A program made the translations under genes and the position numbers. This document shows, piece after piece, positions 20,058 to 29,106 of a stretch of DNA of 64,000 bases. Origin of the DNA: CAVPXC01 sp963709505. GTDB taxonomy: Bacteria > Chloroflexota > Anaerolineae > JAAEKA01. The notes beneath the pieces were generated by a model that saw only the letters and a list, made by a program, of their open reading frames with translations, was not told the origin of the DNA and searched no databases. How positions within the stretch are numbered: the stretch's first letter is position 1; each line of letters opens with the position of its first letter. The stretch lies in contig CAVPXC010000028.1 of the NCBI GenBank assembly GCA_963709505.1, positions 1 through 64,000 of the forward strand. The letters run 5' to 3'.

Positions 20058-20177
20058 AATGAGGTCAACGCCATTCTCGGGAAGACGTGCGACACCTTTC
20101 GCGGCACCATCGATCGATCCGTCTGAGTACAAGAACTACATCCTCGTGACGTTGTTGTTAGAATACATCAGCGATGG
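20058..20177 (+). pseudogene. Remnant of a type I restriction-modification methyltransferase (HsdM) N-terminus
   Basis: About 40 codons resemble the HsdM N-terminal helical domain. The first frame reads NEVNAILGKTCDTFRGTID; after a 4-base insertion (ATCGATCGATCC instead of ATCGATCC, near 20110) the next frame reads IDPSEYKNYILVTLLLEYIS. The usual family pattern is CDTFRGTxDxSEYKxxILxxLFLKYISD. Nothing recognisable remains on either side and no hsdS or hsdR gene is in the window. The rest of 19860-20236 holds nothing I can support. Confidence 0.6.
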
Positions 20178-20236
20178 ATGGCTTCCATGGTCTTACCACC
20201 GTGGCCATTTTGGGCAGTAAGTGAAAGGCGGTTTTC

Positions 20237-20680
20237 ATGATCGACGCTCTTTCGACACCGCACAACAGAATCCGGACGGTGATCTTCTTGGCAATCTGTG
20301 GCTTGTTAGCGATTGCCGCTGCCGTTGTAGGAATCGACGACAATCTGCCCGGAATACTGTTAGCCTTTCTTGCTGCGACTGCCTTTGTTCTCGCTTTCGC
20401 GCATCCTTGGAGAGCTTCAAGGCAGTTCAGGCGCCTTTTCTACGCTTCGGCTTTGGGTTTCGTCGTGTTCGGCCTCCTCCACATTGTGTTCGAGGCCTTC
20501 GCCTCGAATGGTGGGGGATCAGGCCTCGTCCAGGACTTGCTCAATGGCGCCGGTGCCGTCTTCTTTCTCATCGCCGTTCTGATTTGCCCGCCAGGTATGC
20601 TGGTCGGTGCCGTTGGGGCTATGGTCATGTCCATTAGGAACCGTCGTCCGCCCACGCCTGGCCCAATGACGGCTGCCTAA
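20237..20680 (+). CDS. Four-span membrane protein of unknown function, 147 aa
   Basis: ATG 20237 with a weak GGCGG upstream. Four hydrophobic segments are visible: IRTVIFLAICGLLAIAAAVV, LPGILLAFLAATAFVLAF, LFYASALGFVVFGLLHIVF and VFFLIAVLICPPGMLVGAVG. The ends are charged (RASRQFRR between helices 2 and 3, NRRPP at the C-terminus). No family motif recognised; it may be a small integral membrane protein without enzymatic role. It ends 51 bases before the aldo/keto reductase start. Confidence 0.65.
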   Translation: MIDALSTPHNRIRTVIFLAICGLLAIAAAVVGIDDNLPGILLAFLAATAFVLAFAHPWRASRQFRRLFYASALGFVVFGLLHIVFEAFASNGGGSGLVQDLLNGAGAVFFLIAVLICPPGMLVGAVGAMVMSIRNRRPPTPGPMTAA

Positions 20681-20731
20681 GTAGTGGCCTCACCCAAACC
20701 ATCGCCGGCGACCACCCAACAGGAGAAACCC

Positions 20732-21586
20732 ATGCAAACACGGCGTTTTGGCCGAACCGGCCACCACAGCACCCTCGCCATTTTCGGCGCAGCGGCATTT
20801 TGGCAGGAAGACCAGGCGCAAGCAGATGCGACCCTGCGCCAGGTCATCGAAGCAGGCATCAACCATATCGACGTTGCGCCGTCCTACGGCGTAGCCGAAG
20901 AGCGGCTCGGTCCTTGGCTGGCCACCGAGCGCGAACGCTTTTTTCTCGGCTGCAAGACCATGGAGCGCAGCCAGAAAGGCGCAGCCGCGGAGCTGCGACG
21001 CTCGCTGGAACGACTGCAGGTCGAGCACTTCGACCTATACCAAATCCACGCGGTGACCAGCATGGCCGAGTTGGATGAGGCCACGCGGCGCGGTGGTGCG
21101 CTGGACGCCATGGTGGAAGCCAAACGGGCCGGCCTGATCCGCTTTATCGGCATCACCGGCCACGGCTTGGACAGCCCGGCGATCTTTGTCGAGGCTCTGC
21201 GGCGCTTCGACTTCGACAGCGTGCTGTTTCCGGTCAACTTCATCCAGTACGCCAACCCCATCTACCGGCAGAACTCGGAAGATCTGCTGCGCCTCTGCCG
21301 TGCGAGAGACGTGGGCGTGATGGCGATCAAGACCGTGGCCAGGGAACCATGGGGCTCACAACCCAGAACGCACACCACGTGGTACCGGCCGTTCGATGAC
21401 CCGGCTATTATCCAACCGGCCGTCGATTTTGCGCTCTCGCAAGATGTCACCGGGCTTTGCACGACTGGCGACGTGCACGTGCTGCCTGCGATCCTGGAAG
21501 CGTGCGCGAGTTTTAAGCCGATGGACGCAGCGGAGCAGGCGACGCTGATTGCCTCAGCACTGGAGTACGAACCACTGTTTGTGTAA
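20732..21586 (+). CDS. Aldo/keto reductase-family protein, 284 aa
   Basis: ATG 20732 with AGGAGAAA upstream. The TIM-barrel family features are MQTRRFGRTGHHSTLAIFGA, the active-site region HIDVAPSYGVAEERLGPWLA (Asp and Tyr of the catalytic tetrad), GCKTMERS (Lys) and YQIHAVTSMAE (His). It belongs to the branch that predicts small NADPH-dependent oxidoreductases with radical-free chemistry on carbonyl substrates; the substrate is not evident. It is 8 bases before a Gfo/Idh/MocA oxidoreductase gene, so the two probably act in one sugar or polyol pathway. Confidence 0.9.
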   Translation: MQTRRFGRTGHHSTLAIFGAAAFWQEDQAQADATLRQVIEAGINHIDVAPSYGVAEERLGPWLATERERFFLGCKTMERSQKGAAAELRRSLERLQVEHFDLYQIHAVTSMAELDEATRRGGALDAMVEAKRAGLIRFIGITGHGLDSPAIFVEALRRFDFDSVLFPVNFIQYANPIYRQNSEDLLRLCRARDVGVMAIKTVAREPWGSQPRTHTTWYRPFDDPAIIQPAVDFALSQDVTGLCTTGDVHVLPAILEACASFKPMDAAEQATLIASALEYEPLFV

Positions 21587-21594
21587 GAGATCCC

Positions 21595-22614
21595 ATGTCT
21601 ATGCCCCCACTCCGTCTCGCAATCGTCGGCACAGGCATCGCCGCCCGCGAGCTGCACTGGCCGGCTCTGCGCCAGCTCGGCGACTTGTACCACCTGGTCG
21701 CGGTGTGTAATCGCACCCGCCCCAAGGCCGAGGCCTTTGCCGAGCTGGTCGGCCTCGACTTGGCCAATGTGACCACGGACTACGCCGAGGTGCTGGCGCG
21801 GCCCGATGTGGACGTCGTCAGCCTGCTCGTGCCGCCGCAGGCTAACCGGACGATGGTCGAGGCCGCAGCCGCAGCCGGCAAGCACGTCATCGTTGAAAAG
21901 CCGATTGCCACCACATTGGACGACGCCAGAGCTATCGTCGATATCCCCCGGCGCTACGGTGTGCAGGTGTTTGTTGCCGAAAACCTCCGCTACAACGGCT
22001 TTATCGACCAAACCAGAGCCCTGCTGGATAGCGGCGCGATCGGCGACCTGTTTCTGATCACCTGGCACTACATGTCTGCCCTTGGCCCCGACAACCCCTA
22101 TGCCCTGACCGTCTGGCGCCAGAACCCGGAGCATCCCGGCGGCTTCTTTAGTGATGTCAACGTCCACACCGCCAATGGGCTGCGCGCGCTGGCCGGCGAG
22201 ATACGCCGCGTGCACTGCCTGGCGCGGCAAGTGCGGCCCTGGCTCGGCGGGCTGGATACCGCAGTGTTCAACCTGGAGTTTCAGTCAGGCGCCGTTGGCA
22301 GCCTGGCTTTCAGCCTGGCCGCGGCTGTCCAGCCGTCGAGGCAGCTCAGGCTCTACGGCACGGCAGGCACCATCGATGCCACATGGGACGAAGTGACACT
22401 GCATCGTCCCGGCCGCGAGGCCGAAGTCTTCACCATGAGTGGACCCAGCGGCTACGTGCGGGAGTACGAGGATTTCTACGCAGCCCTGGTTCACGGCAGA
22501 ATTCCGAAAATGACCGCTCTGGACGGCCTGTGCGACCTCGCAGTGGTCTTGGCCGCGCTAGAGTCGGCCAAGACCGGCCAGGCGGTCGACGTGCAAGAGA
22601 CCCAGACGGGATAA
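21595..22614 (+). CDS. Gfo/Idh/MocA-family NAD(P)-dependent oxidoreductase, 339 aa
   Basis: ATG 21595 follows the aldo/keto reductase stop by 8 bases. The Rossmann start is LRLAIVGTGIAARELHWPAL, and the family hallmark EKP lies in GKHVIVEKPIATTLDDA. The C-terminal substrate domain has GGFFSDVNVHTANGLRAL with the catalytic Asp/His pair spaced as in the family, and GTAGTIDATWDE. It should oxidise or reduce a sugar, inositol or sugar acid with NAD(P). The downstream intergenic space contains a MITE-like palindrome and then the lexA promoter. Confidence 0.92.
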   Translation: MSMPPLRLAIVGTGIAARELHWPALRQLGDLYHLVAVCNRTRPKAEAFAELVGLDLANVTTDYAEVLARPDVDVVSLLVPPQANRTMVEAAAAAGKHVIVEKPIATTLDDARAIVDIPRRYGVQVFVAENLRYNGFIDQTRALLDSGAIGDLFLITWHYMSALGPDNPYALTVWRQNPEHPGGFFSDVNVHTANGLRALAGEIRRVHCLARQVRPWLGGLDTAVFNLEFQSGAVGSLAFSLAAAVQPSRQLRLYGTAGTIDATWDEVTLHRPGREAEVFTMSGPSGYVREYEDFYAALVHGRIPKMTALDGLCDLAVVLAALESAKTGQAVDVQETQTG

Positions 22615-22671
22615 TCCACCGCCTGCTGTTGCGGGGGAACGCGACAGCCATCGAGATGCTCTACAAGCTGC

Positions 22672-22801
22672 TAGTGCTCTGTTAGGTTGAAAAGTTGTGA
22701 GTGTCATCCTGAGGCTCGGCGAAGGACACTTGCGTGCGGCGCAAGTGTCCTTCGCCGAGCCTCAGGATGACACTCGCAACTTCTAGCTTAACAAAGCACT
22801 A
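22672..22801. repeat. MITE-like element, family A, copy 1
   Basis: A 128-base near-perfect palindrome. The left end AGTGCTCTGTTAGGTTGAAA matches the complement of the right end AGTGCTTTGTTAAGCTAGAA, and the arms continue as AGTTGTGAGTGTCATCCTGA with GGCTCGGCGAAGGACACTTG up to a short centre. The element is flanked by TA on both sides (22672-22673 and 22800-22801), as expected for IS630/mariner-type target duplication. It has no coding capacity. Related copies stand at 49843-49975 and 54482-54572. Confidence 0.75.
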
Positions 22802-22866
22802 ATCTTCTGCGACCTGCGACCTGCATTTGCGATACATCAGGCGCCCTGTTGGGATAATTTGCGAAT

Positions 22867-22913
22867 TTGACTAGAACACTCGTTCGTGGTAGAATGATTG
22901 CGAACACATATTC
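22867..22913 (+). promoter_or_regulatory. lexA promoter with LexA (SOS) operators
   Basis: TTGACT (22867-22872) and TAGAAT (22890-22895) are 17 bases apart. Inside the spacer lies GAACACTCGTTC (22874-22885), a perfect GAAC-N4-GTTC operator of the type used by Gram-positive LexA. A second, imperfect site GAACACATATTC (22902-22913) covers the likely transcription start. The arrangement predicts autorepression of lexA. Confidence 0.8.
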
Positions 22914-22993
22914 TACCGCAGAGTTCAGTAAGAAGATCTGTGCTCGGTCAAAGCGTTGATTTCGCACACAACTGCCCATCCCAGGAGGTCGCC

Positions 22994-23617
22994 ATGAAAC
23001 TGTCCGAACGCCAACAGCGCATGCTTGTTTTTATGCAGCAGTTCTACGAGGAGCACCTGTATCCCCCCACTATCCGCGAGATCGGCGAGGCCGTCGGTAT
23101 CAGCTCGACCTCGGTGGTCAACTACAATCTCAACAAGCTGGTCGACGCCGGCATGATCGAGCGCAACAAGGATGTCTCGCGCGGCATTCGCCTCACCAGC
23201 GTACCGCGCATCCTCCCTTTGCGCGGCATCCCGATCCTTGGCCACATCGCCGCCGGCCAGCCGATCACAGTCTTCCCCGAAAGCCGCGAGACGGCCGATA
23301 CCCTGGACCTGGCTACCGATCTGCTGGGGCGGGCCGAAGAGGTCTACGCGCTGCGCGTGCAGGGCGACTCGATGATCGACGCCCTGGTGGACAGTGGCGA
23401 CCTGGTGATCCTCAACTACCAGAAGACGGCCAACAACGGCGATATGGTGGCGGCCTGGATCATGGACCGGGAGGAGACGACCCTCAAGTACTTCTTCCGG
23501 GAGGGCGCCATGGTGCGCCTGCAGCCGGCCAACGCCAACTACGAACCAATCCTCGTACCGGCCGAACAGGTGGAGATCCAGGGCAAGGTTATCGCCATCG
23601 TCCGCAAGCTGGGTTAG
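22994..23617 (+). CDS. lexA: LexA repressor (SOS response)
   Basis: ATG 22994 with AGGAGG upstream; 207 residues. The N-terminal winged helix reads LSERQQRMLVFMQQFYEE, PTIREIGEAVGISSTSVVNY. The cleavage site is Ala87-Gly88 in ILGHIAAGQPI. The peptidase S24 domain has the nucleophile Ser126 in VQGDSMIDA and general-base Lys165 in ETTLKYFF. RecA-stimulated self-cleavage should release repression of DNA-repair genes. The two operators in its own promoter fit autoregulation. No other SOS gene is adjacent. Confidence 0.97.
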   Translation: MKLSERQQRMLVFMQQFYEEHLYPPTIREIGEAVGISSTSVVNYNLNKLVDAGMIERNKDVSRGIRLTSVPRILPLRGIPILGHIAAGQPITVFPESRETADTLDLATDLLGRAEEVYALRVQGDSMIDALVDSGDLVILNYQKTANNGDMVAAWIMDREETTLKYFFREGAMVRLQPANANYEPILVPAEQVEIQGKVIAIVRKLG

Positions 23618-23693
23618 CTCGCCATGGCTGGCGAAGACGCTTTCTGGCTGGCAATGGACCCAACCGGCGGCCGGCCGCGGCGCGACGACTGGT

Positions 23694-24696
23694 TTGCGCT
23701 GGAGCCGTTTCATTCCGGCCGCGGGCCTCTCCAACGGCCACGCGCAGACTGTGGCCGGCACGATGGTGCGCAGTAAGCGCGGAGTGTTCTTCTATCGGGA
23801 GCGAATCGATACGCCCGACGGCGACTTCCTCGATCTGGACGTCGCCGGGGTGATCGGAAAGCCGTTGCCGGACGGCGCGCCGGTGGTGCTGTTGCTGCAC
23901 GGGCTTGAGGGCAACGCTCGACAACCCTATGCCTTGGAGATCTACCGGCAGCTCGCCGAGCGCGGCGTCCGCTCGGTGGGGATGAACTTCCGCTCGTGCA
24001 GCGGGGAGATCAACCGCACCGCGCGCATGTACCATGCCGGCGCGACCGACGACATGGCCCTGGTGCACGACTGGCTCGATCGCCGTTTCCCCGGCGTGCC
24101 CAAGGGCATGGTGGGCGTGTCGCTCGGCGCCAATATGCTGCTCAAGTACCTGGGCGAGCGCGGCGCCGAGCTGGCAATCCGGCTGCGTGCAGCTGCGGTC
24201 ATCTCGCCGCCGTTCGACCTGGCGTTAGGCGCGGCACAGATCGAGATCCGGCCCCGCAGGCTTTACATGAACGGCTTTCTGAAGAGCATTCAGGCGAAAG
24301 TCAAGGCCAAGGCGGAGGCAGGGGAATCCCAGATCGACCGGCATGTTGACGTACAGGCGGCGTTGGCGGCGCAAACACTTCGAGAGCTTGACGAAGTCTG
24401 TACCGCGCCGCTGCACGGCTTTCGCGATGCCGAGCGACTACTACGCCCGGTGCAGTTCGAGGCGCTACCTGGCCGGGATTCGTGTGCCAACTCTGGTCTT
24501 GCGTGCCAAGGACGATCCGCTCATCCCGGCCGACGACATCCCATTCGACCTATTGCAGGCCAATCCGGCGCTGTTTTTGGGCATCACCGAGCGCGGCGGA
24601 CATGTGGGCTGGATCGAAGGGCGGCCCGGTCGCTATCGCTTCTGGGCCGAGCGCCAGGCCGCTCGGTTCTTGGCGACGGTTCTTATGGCATCCTAA
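23694..24696 (+). pseudogene. YheT-like alpha/beta hydrolase, frameshifted
   Basis: The N-terminal two thirds are in one frame: FIPAAGLSNGHAQTVAG, oxyanion region LLLHGLEGNARQPYALEIY and nucleophile elbow GMVGVSLGANMLLKYLGE (Ser in GVSLG). Near 24435 the reading moves to another frame, which gives YLAGIRVPTLVLRAKDDPLI (catalytic Asp region) and GGHVGWIEGRPG (catalytic His). Joined, they make a complete ~335-residue YheT/EMB8-type hydrolase. The TTG at 23694 opens the frame; ATG 23624 in another frame may be the original start (DWFALEPF just before FIPAAG), implying a second shift near 23705. One or two indels in an otherwise intact gene point to either recent loss or base-calling error. Confidence 0.82.
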
Positions 24697-24795
24697 ACAG
24701 CTACCAGTAGGAAAACCACAGCTGATCAGCGAGGCGTCCCCGCCGAGCGGGTCGTCACAGTGCAGATTTGACTTCGACAGTAGTTTAGTTATGGC

Positions 24796-26190
24796 ATGAC
24801 AGCCAACTTACCTCTCATCCGCTTCGATCCCCGCGTCTTGGCCGCCGATCCGGCGCGGCGCAGCCGCATCCTGCCTATCCTGGAGGCCGCTCTCCGCGCC
24901 GTAGACCCGGGCGATGCCTTACGGCGATCCTTGCGCCGCCAGGGCGATGAACTGGTCGCAAACGACACCCGCTATTCCCTCGATCGCTTTGAACGCGTCT
25001 TTGTGATCGGCTTCGGCAAGGCTGCAGCGCCGATGGGGCAGGCAGCCGCCGAGATCCTCGGCGATCGTCTGACCGCCGGTGTGCTGGTGACCAAGCTCGG
25101 GCATAGCGGGACCTGCACCGGCCTGCCGCAGGCGTTGACGCTGCTGGAGGCCGCCCACCCTCTGCCTGATGAAGCCGGCGTTGCCGCCGCGCAGCGCATC
25201 GCCGACCTGGCCCGCCAGGCCTCGGCAAACGATCTGGTGCTATGCCTGATCTCCGGCGGCGGCTCGGCGCTTCTGACCTTGCCCGCCGAAGGTCTGACGC
25301 TGGCTGATCTGCAGGCGACCACAGCGGCCTTGCTGCGCTGCGGCGCCGCCATCGGCGAGATCAATACCCTGCGCAAGCACCTGTCGCAGGTGGCAGGCGG
25401 CCAACTGGCCAGACTGGCTGCGCCGGCCACCGTGCTCAGCCTGGTGCTGTCCGATGTGGTCGGCAGCCCGCTGGACATCATCGCCTCCGGACCAACCGTG
25501 CCCGATCATTCAAGCTGGGCCGATGCCTGGGAGGTCGTCGAAAGGCACGGTCTGCTGACAGCGCTCCCAGCTCCGGTTATCGAGCGCCTGCAGGCCGGCC
25601 TCGCCGGACAGATCGCCGATACGCCCAAGACCGCCGATCCGGCCTTTGCCTTTGCGCAGACTCTGGTGATCGGCGACAACGCCATTGCGGCACGGGCGGC
25701 CCAGAACTGCGCCACCGAACTGGGATTGAACGCCCAAGTGCTGACGACTTTTCTCGAGGGTGAAGCCAGAGAAGTGGCCAAGGTAGTAGTAGCTTTGGGA
25801 CGCGAGATCGTCGCGCACGGCCGGCCTGTCGCGCCGCCGGCCTGCCTGATCCTGGGCGGCGAGACGACGGTGACCTTGCGAGGGCAAGGCACGGGCGGCC
25901 GCAATCAAGAACTGGCTCTGGCCGCGGCGTTGCTGCTGGACCGCTTGCCGGAAAAGCAACACCTGGTCGTGGTCTCGCTGGCTACCGACGGCACCGACGG
26001 ACCTACCAACTCGGCTGGCGGCCTGGTCGACGATACAACCGTTGCCCGCGGCCAGGCGATCGGGCTCGATGCTGCCAGTCACCTGGCGGACAACAATTCG
26101 AACCCCTACCTTGAAGCAGTCGGCGATCTGCTTGTCACGGGACCCACTCAAACCAATGTCAACGACTTGATGTTCGTGTTTGTCTTCTGA
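24796..26190 (+). CDS. Glycerate 2-kinase, MOFRL family
   Basis: ATG 24796; 464 residues, normal for the family. The DUF4147 N-terminal domain shows FVIGFGKAAAPMGQAAAEIL, LLEAAHPLPDEAG, LCLISGGGSALLTLPAEG and NTLRKHLSQVAGGQLARLA. The C-terminal MOFRL domain shows LILGGETTVTLRGQGTGGRN, VSLATDGTDGPTNSAGGLVD and NPYLEAVGDLLVTGPTQTNV. It phosphorylates glycerate to 2-phosphoglycerate, linking serine, glycine or glyoxylate breakdown to lower glycolysis, and so could feed ppdK-dependent gluconeogenesis. No ribosome site is obvious. Confidence 0.93.
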   Translation: MTANLPLIRFDPRVLAADPARRSRILPILEAALRAVDPGDALRRSLRRQGDELVANDTRYSLDRFERVFVIGFGKAAAPMGQAAAEILGDRLTAGVLVTKLGHSGTCTGLPQALTLLEAAHPLPDEAGVAAAQRIADLARQASANDLVLCLISGGGSALLTLPAEGLTLADLQATTAALLRCGAAIGEINTLRKHLSQVAGGQLARLAAPATVLSLVLSDVVGSPLDIIASGPTVPDHSSWADAWEVVERHGLLTALPAPVIERLQAGLAGQIADTPKTADPAFAFAQTLVIGDNAIAARAAQNCATELGLNAQVLTTFLEGEAREVAKVVVALGREIVAHGRPVAPPACLILGGETTVTLRGQGTGGRNQELALAAALLLDRLPEKQHLVVVSLATDGTDGPTNSAGGLVDDTTVARGQAIGLDAASHLADNNSNPYLEAVGDLLVTGPTQTNVNDLMFVFVF

Positions 26191-26320
26191 GCTGAGAACC
26201 GCGGACTGGCAGAGGCGCGGACCGGAAGCACCCGTAGGGTTTCATCGACGGTTGCCGCAGGGAGCTCGCCGCATGGATGGCTGTCCTAAGAATAGCCGCC
26301 TGCGGGTAGTCAGCTTTCAT

Positions 26321-26349
26321 TTGCTACCCAACTCAGGATGGGGTAGACT
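26321..26349 (+). promoter_or_regulatory. Promoter of the YihY gene
   Basis: TTGCTA (26321-26326) and TAGACT (26344-26349), spacer 17 bases, 21 bases before the start codon. Confidence 0.55.
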
Positions 26350-26369
26350 AAGAAAAACTCGCGACTGAC

Positions 26370-27317
26370 ATGCAAGGCTCGACGATGGCCCAAGATCAGC
26401 AGAAGACCAGCCTGCCTCAAAAACTAGAAGCTCTCTACGACCGTGCTGACCATGCAACCGGTGGCCGGCTTGGAATTGTGAGGCTTACGCTCGATCGCTT
26501 CACCGCAACCCGCGGCACCCAGGCCTCGGCTGCGATGTCCTACTACGCCCTGTTCTCGCTCTTTCCGTTGGCGCTGGTCTTCCTGACCGTGCTGAGCCTC
26601 TTCGTCGATCCGAAACAGGCAGTGGCCGCGGTGGAATTCGGGCTGCATCAGCTCCTGCCCGACTCCCCCAGTCTGCAGGCGTTCGTGATCGACACGGTCA
26701 CCAGTGTCTTCGCGCTGCGCGGCGAGATCACCATCATCAGCTTGATCGCCCTGATCTGGTCGGCGTCGGCTGCGTTTACCACGTTGACCTTCAACATCGA
26801 CCTGGCCTGGCTGGAGGAAACCCGGCCCAACCCGCTCAAAGCGCGGCTGATCGGCCTCTTGATGATCGTCATCGTGTACATCATCTTGCTGGTCACGTTG
26901 GTCGGCGCAGCCATAGCGAATATGGTGGCCGTTCTCCCGTTACAGCTGCTCGATCAATTGGGCGTGTCGCAGGAAGTTGCGCGTGGCTTTGGCGTGCAGG
27001 GAATCACCATTCTGGTGAGCATCGGCGTGTTTTTTGCGCTGTATTGGTGGGTACCCAGCAAGAAAGCGCCCTGGTCAGCCGCGCTGCTGGCAGCCGTGTT
27101 CGCAGCGTTGGCTTCGTGGGTTGTGGACGCGGGGTTTTCGCTCTACCTGTCAAGCCGCTTTGCCCGGTACGAGTTGGTCTACGGCCCAATCGCGTCGATC
27201 ATCGTGTTGATGTTCTGGTTCTACCTGCGTGTCACGATCATCCTCTTCGGCGCCCACCTGAGCGCGTCGATTGCGCGGTACCGCGCTGATCGCACGAAAT
27301 CGGCGATAGCTTCGTGA
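26370..27317 (+). CDS. YihY/virulence-factor-BrkB-family membrane protein, 315 aa
   Basis: ATG 26370, or ATG 26385 with AAGG upstream. The family signature is ASAAMSYYALFSLFPLALVF followed by LSLFVDPKQAV. Six membrane segments are visible, including IISLIALIWSASAAFTTL, LLMIVIVYIILLVTLVGAAI, ILVSIGVFFALYWWVPSKKA and the final VYGPIASIIVLMFWFYLRVT with the usual tail GAHLSASIARYRA. Once misnamed ribonuclease BN; the present view is a membrane protein of unknown transport role. Not in an operon with its neighbours; a large palindrome follows. Confidence 0.93.
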   Translation: MQGSTMAQDQQKTSLPQKLEALYDRADHATGGRLGIVRLTLDRFTATRGTQASAAMSYYALFSLFPLALVFLTVLSLFVDPKQAVAAVEFGLHQLLPDSPSLQAFVIDTVTSVFALRGEITIISLIALIWSASAAFTTLTFNIDLAWLEETRPNPLKARLIGLLMIVIVYIILLVTLVGAAIANMVAVLPLQLLDQLGVSQEVARGFGVQGITILVSIGVFFALYWWVPSKKAPWSAALLAAVFAALASWVVDAGFSLYLSSRFARYELVYGPIASIIVLMFWFYLRVTIILFGAHLSASIARYRADRTKSAIAS

Positions 27318-27348
27318 GCATCTTCCCCAAAAGTTGTTCTAATCCAGT

Positions 27349-27442
27349 GCTCGGGCCGGTCTCCGACCGAGCCCGGTTGTTTTCATTACTAGGTTGGTAG
27401 GTAGTTTGCCACAACCGGGCTCGGTCGGAGACCGGCCCGAGC
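27349..27442. repeat. Long perfect inverted repeat (family C, copy 1)
   Basis: Arms of 32 bases (27349-27380 and 27411-27442) are exact complements: GCTCGGGCCGGTCTCCGACC with GAGCCCGGTTGT, around a 30-base AT-rich centre. It lies between the convergent YihY and comEA genes and could end both transcripts, but there is no T-run. The core GCTCGGGCCGGTC recurs at 42216-42264, so it belongs to a dispersed palindrome family. Confidence 0.75.
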
Positions 27443-27458
27443 AATTTCTGCGAGTGCC

Positions 27459-28109
27459 TCACTCGATCACAATCAACTCCCGAATTCGAGCCAGCGTGCT
27501 CTCGCCGATGCCCTTGACCTCTAACAACGCCTCGGCGGATGCAAAGGGGCCGTTTGCCGTGCGGTAGTCCACGATAGCCTGGGCCGTTTTCGGGCCGATG
27601 CCGGGCAACGTGTCGAGTTCCTCCAAACTGGCGCTGTTGACATTGACGCGGGAGACTCCCGCGGGCGCGGGAGTTGAGCCTTCGGCAGCCGTAGCCCCCG
27701 GGACGATGTTCGGCAATCCGGTAGGTGTGGCCGTGGGGATCAGGGGAACCACAAGCTTCTCGCCATCTTGAAGGGGCCGCGCAAGGCTGAGTTGGCCTAC
27801 GTCGGCTTTGGCAGCCAGGCCCCCAGCCGCGGCAATGGCATCCTGCACGCGCGCACCGGGCGTCAAGAGCACCACGCCCGGCTGGAGCACAGCGCCACCC
27901 ACATCCACAGCAAAAGGCGCGGGCGTGGCAGTCGGCAGCGGTGTGATGGTCGCGGGCGGCGGCTGGATCTCGAACGCGACCGGCTCGGGCTTGCGCCAGA
28001 GCACCATGGTCAAGCCGCCAGCGATCACCCAGAACAGCGATGTCGACAAGATGGCCAGCAACACAGGCCGGCCGCGCGCAGGTGCGTCGGTGCTTTCTTC
28101 TGTTGCCAT
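27459..28109 (-). CDS. comEA: ComEA-like DNA-binding competence protein
   Basis: ATG 28109 is set by GGGAGGG; 216 residues. A membrane anchor lies at about 15-37 (VLLAILSTSLFWVIAGGL), then a proline/threonine-rich linker, an SLBB domain (VDVGGAVLQPGVVLLTPGAR, QDAIAAAGGL) and two C-terminal helix-hairpin-helix motifs (VNVNSASLEELDTLPGIG, VKGIGESTLARIREL). ComEA binds double-stranded DNA outside the membrane during transformation. The usual partner comEC is not in the window. The gene is followed by the family C palindrome. Confidence 0.9.
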   Translation of the reverse strand: MATEESTDAPARGRPVLLAILSTSLFWVIAGGLTMVLWRKPEPVAFEIQPPPATITPLPTATPAPFAVDVGGAVLQPGVVLLTPGARVQDAIAAAGGLAAKADVGQLSLARPLQDGEKLVVPLIPTATPTGLPNIVPGATAAEGSTPAPAGVSRVNVNSASLEELDTLPGIGPKTAQAIVDYRTANGPFASAEALLEVKGIGESTLARIRELIVIE

Positions 28110-28221
28110 GAGTGTCCCTCCCAAAGGTTCGTGAATTGACGAGTCCCAGCTCGCGCACAACAGTAAATCGCGCAGGGCGACCAGATCGAGGCAGGGTATC
28201 TGCACGGATGCATTCAACGCG

Positions 28222-28930
28222 TCATTCAGTTGCTAAGAACCCCCTTTGCCGCATATGTCCTAGCAGGTAGTTGGCATAGTCGGAGCCAGCGACATCGAGA
28301 AGGACATCCTCCACGACTGGCGAAGGAGTTTGCCACAGCCAGGCCACGTCCAGCCAAAAGCCTGGCACCGAGTGCGCATCGTAGCGTCCTTGCCCGCCTT
28401 GAAACACCAGGTCGTAGTGACCCTCGTCGAGACGATAGAACTCACACCAGCGCCTGATCGGATCGATGAGCCAATACTCAGGGACGCCGCCGCTTGCGTA
28501 CTCGATAGAACTTGTCGCCGCGATCGCGGCCCGCGCTTTCGGGCGACGTCACCTCGACCACCAGGTCAGCCGGGCCATCGAGATAGGTGGCCTGCAGACG
28601 ATCCAGATGCTCCGTTGCCAGAAACAGCACGTCAGGCTCCCGTCCCTGGCGCATTTTCATCTGAAAGGGAGGCAGGATGACCACACCCAGGTCACGAAAG
28701 GCGACATAGTGCGCTAACACTCCTCCCAGAAAGCCAACAATTCGTTGATGCCCAAGAGATGCTGGGCTGGTCATAATTACCTCCCCATCCACCCATTCGG
28801 CGAGGGTATCCTCGTCCGCCCACTTCAAGAAATCCTCGTACGACATTCTGGCACGCCGCATCGAAAGAAACGGCGATGGCGGGTTGTCGTTGCCTGGTCG
28901 ATATCGTGTATCCGTAGGTTCTTCTAACAT
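28222..28930 (-). pseudogene. Uma2-family (DUF820) nuclease-fold protein, frameshifted
   Basis: Read from ATG 28930 (MLEEPTDTRYRPG). The first part has MSYEDFLKWADEDTLAEWVDGEVIM and the PD-(D/E)xK residues EPDVLFLA and DLVVEVTSPES. Near 28504 an extra C moves the frame; the other frame continues EYASGGVPEYWLIDPIRRW and runs to the stop at 28222, ending GHMRQRGFLATE. Joined length ~235 residues fits the family. Uma2 proteins are very numerous in Cyanobacteria and Chloroflexota, have a restriction-endonuclease fold and unknown role. Confidence 0.82.
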
Positions 28931-29106
28931 CGTCGGTCCTCGTACCGGCGAAGAGCGTGACGGTTGCTTCTTGATCACGATGGTCCTCCTACCCACAACG
29001 TCACGCCCACACATCCAGGGCAATGTCTCCGAAATCAGAGGCTTCGGAGATACGGGCATGGTATCATGACGCTTGCCAACTGTCAAGTCAAATCCAAAAC
29101 ACAAGC

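Noticed and set aside
26090..26110. tRNA T-arm-like AATTCGAACCCC
   Set aside because: It lies inside the conserved end of the glycerate kinase and no acceptor or anticodon stem surrounds it.
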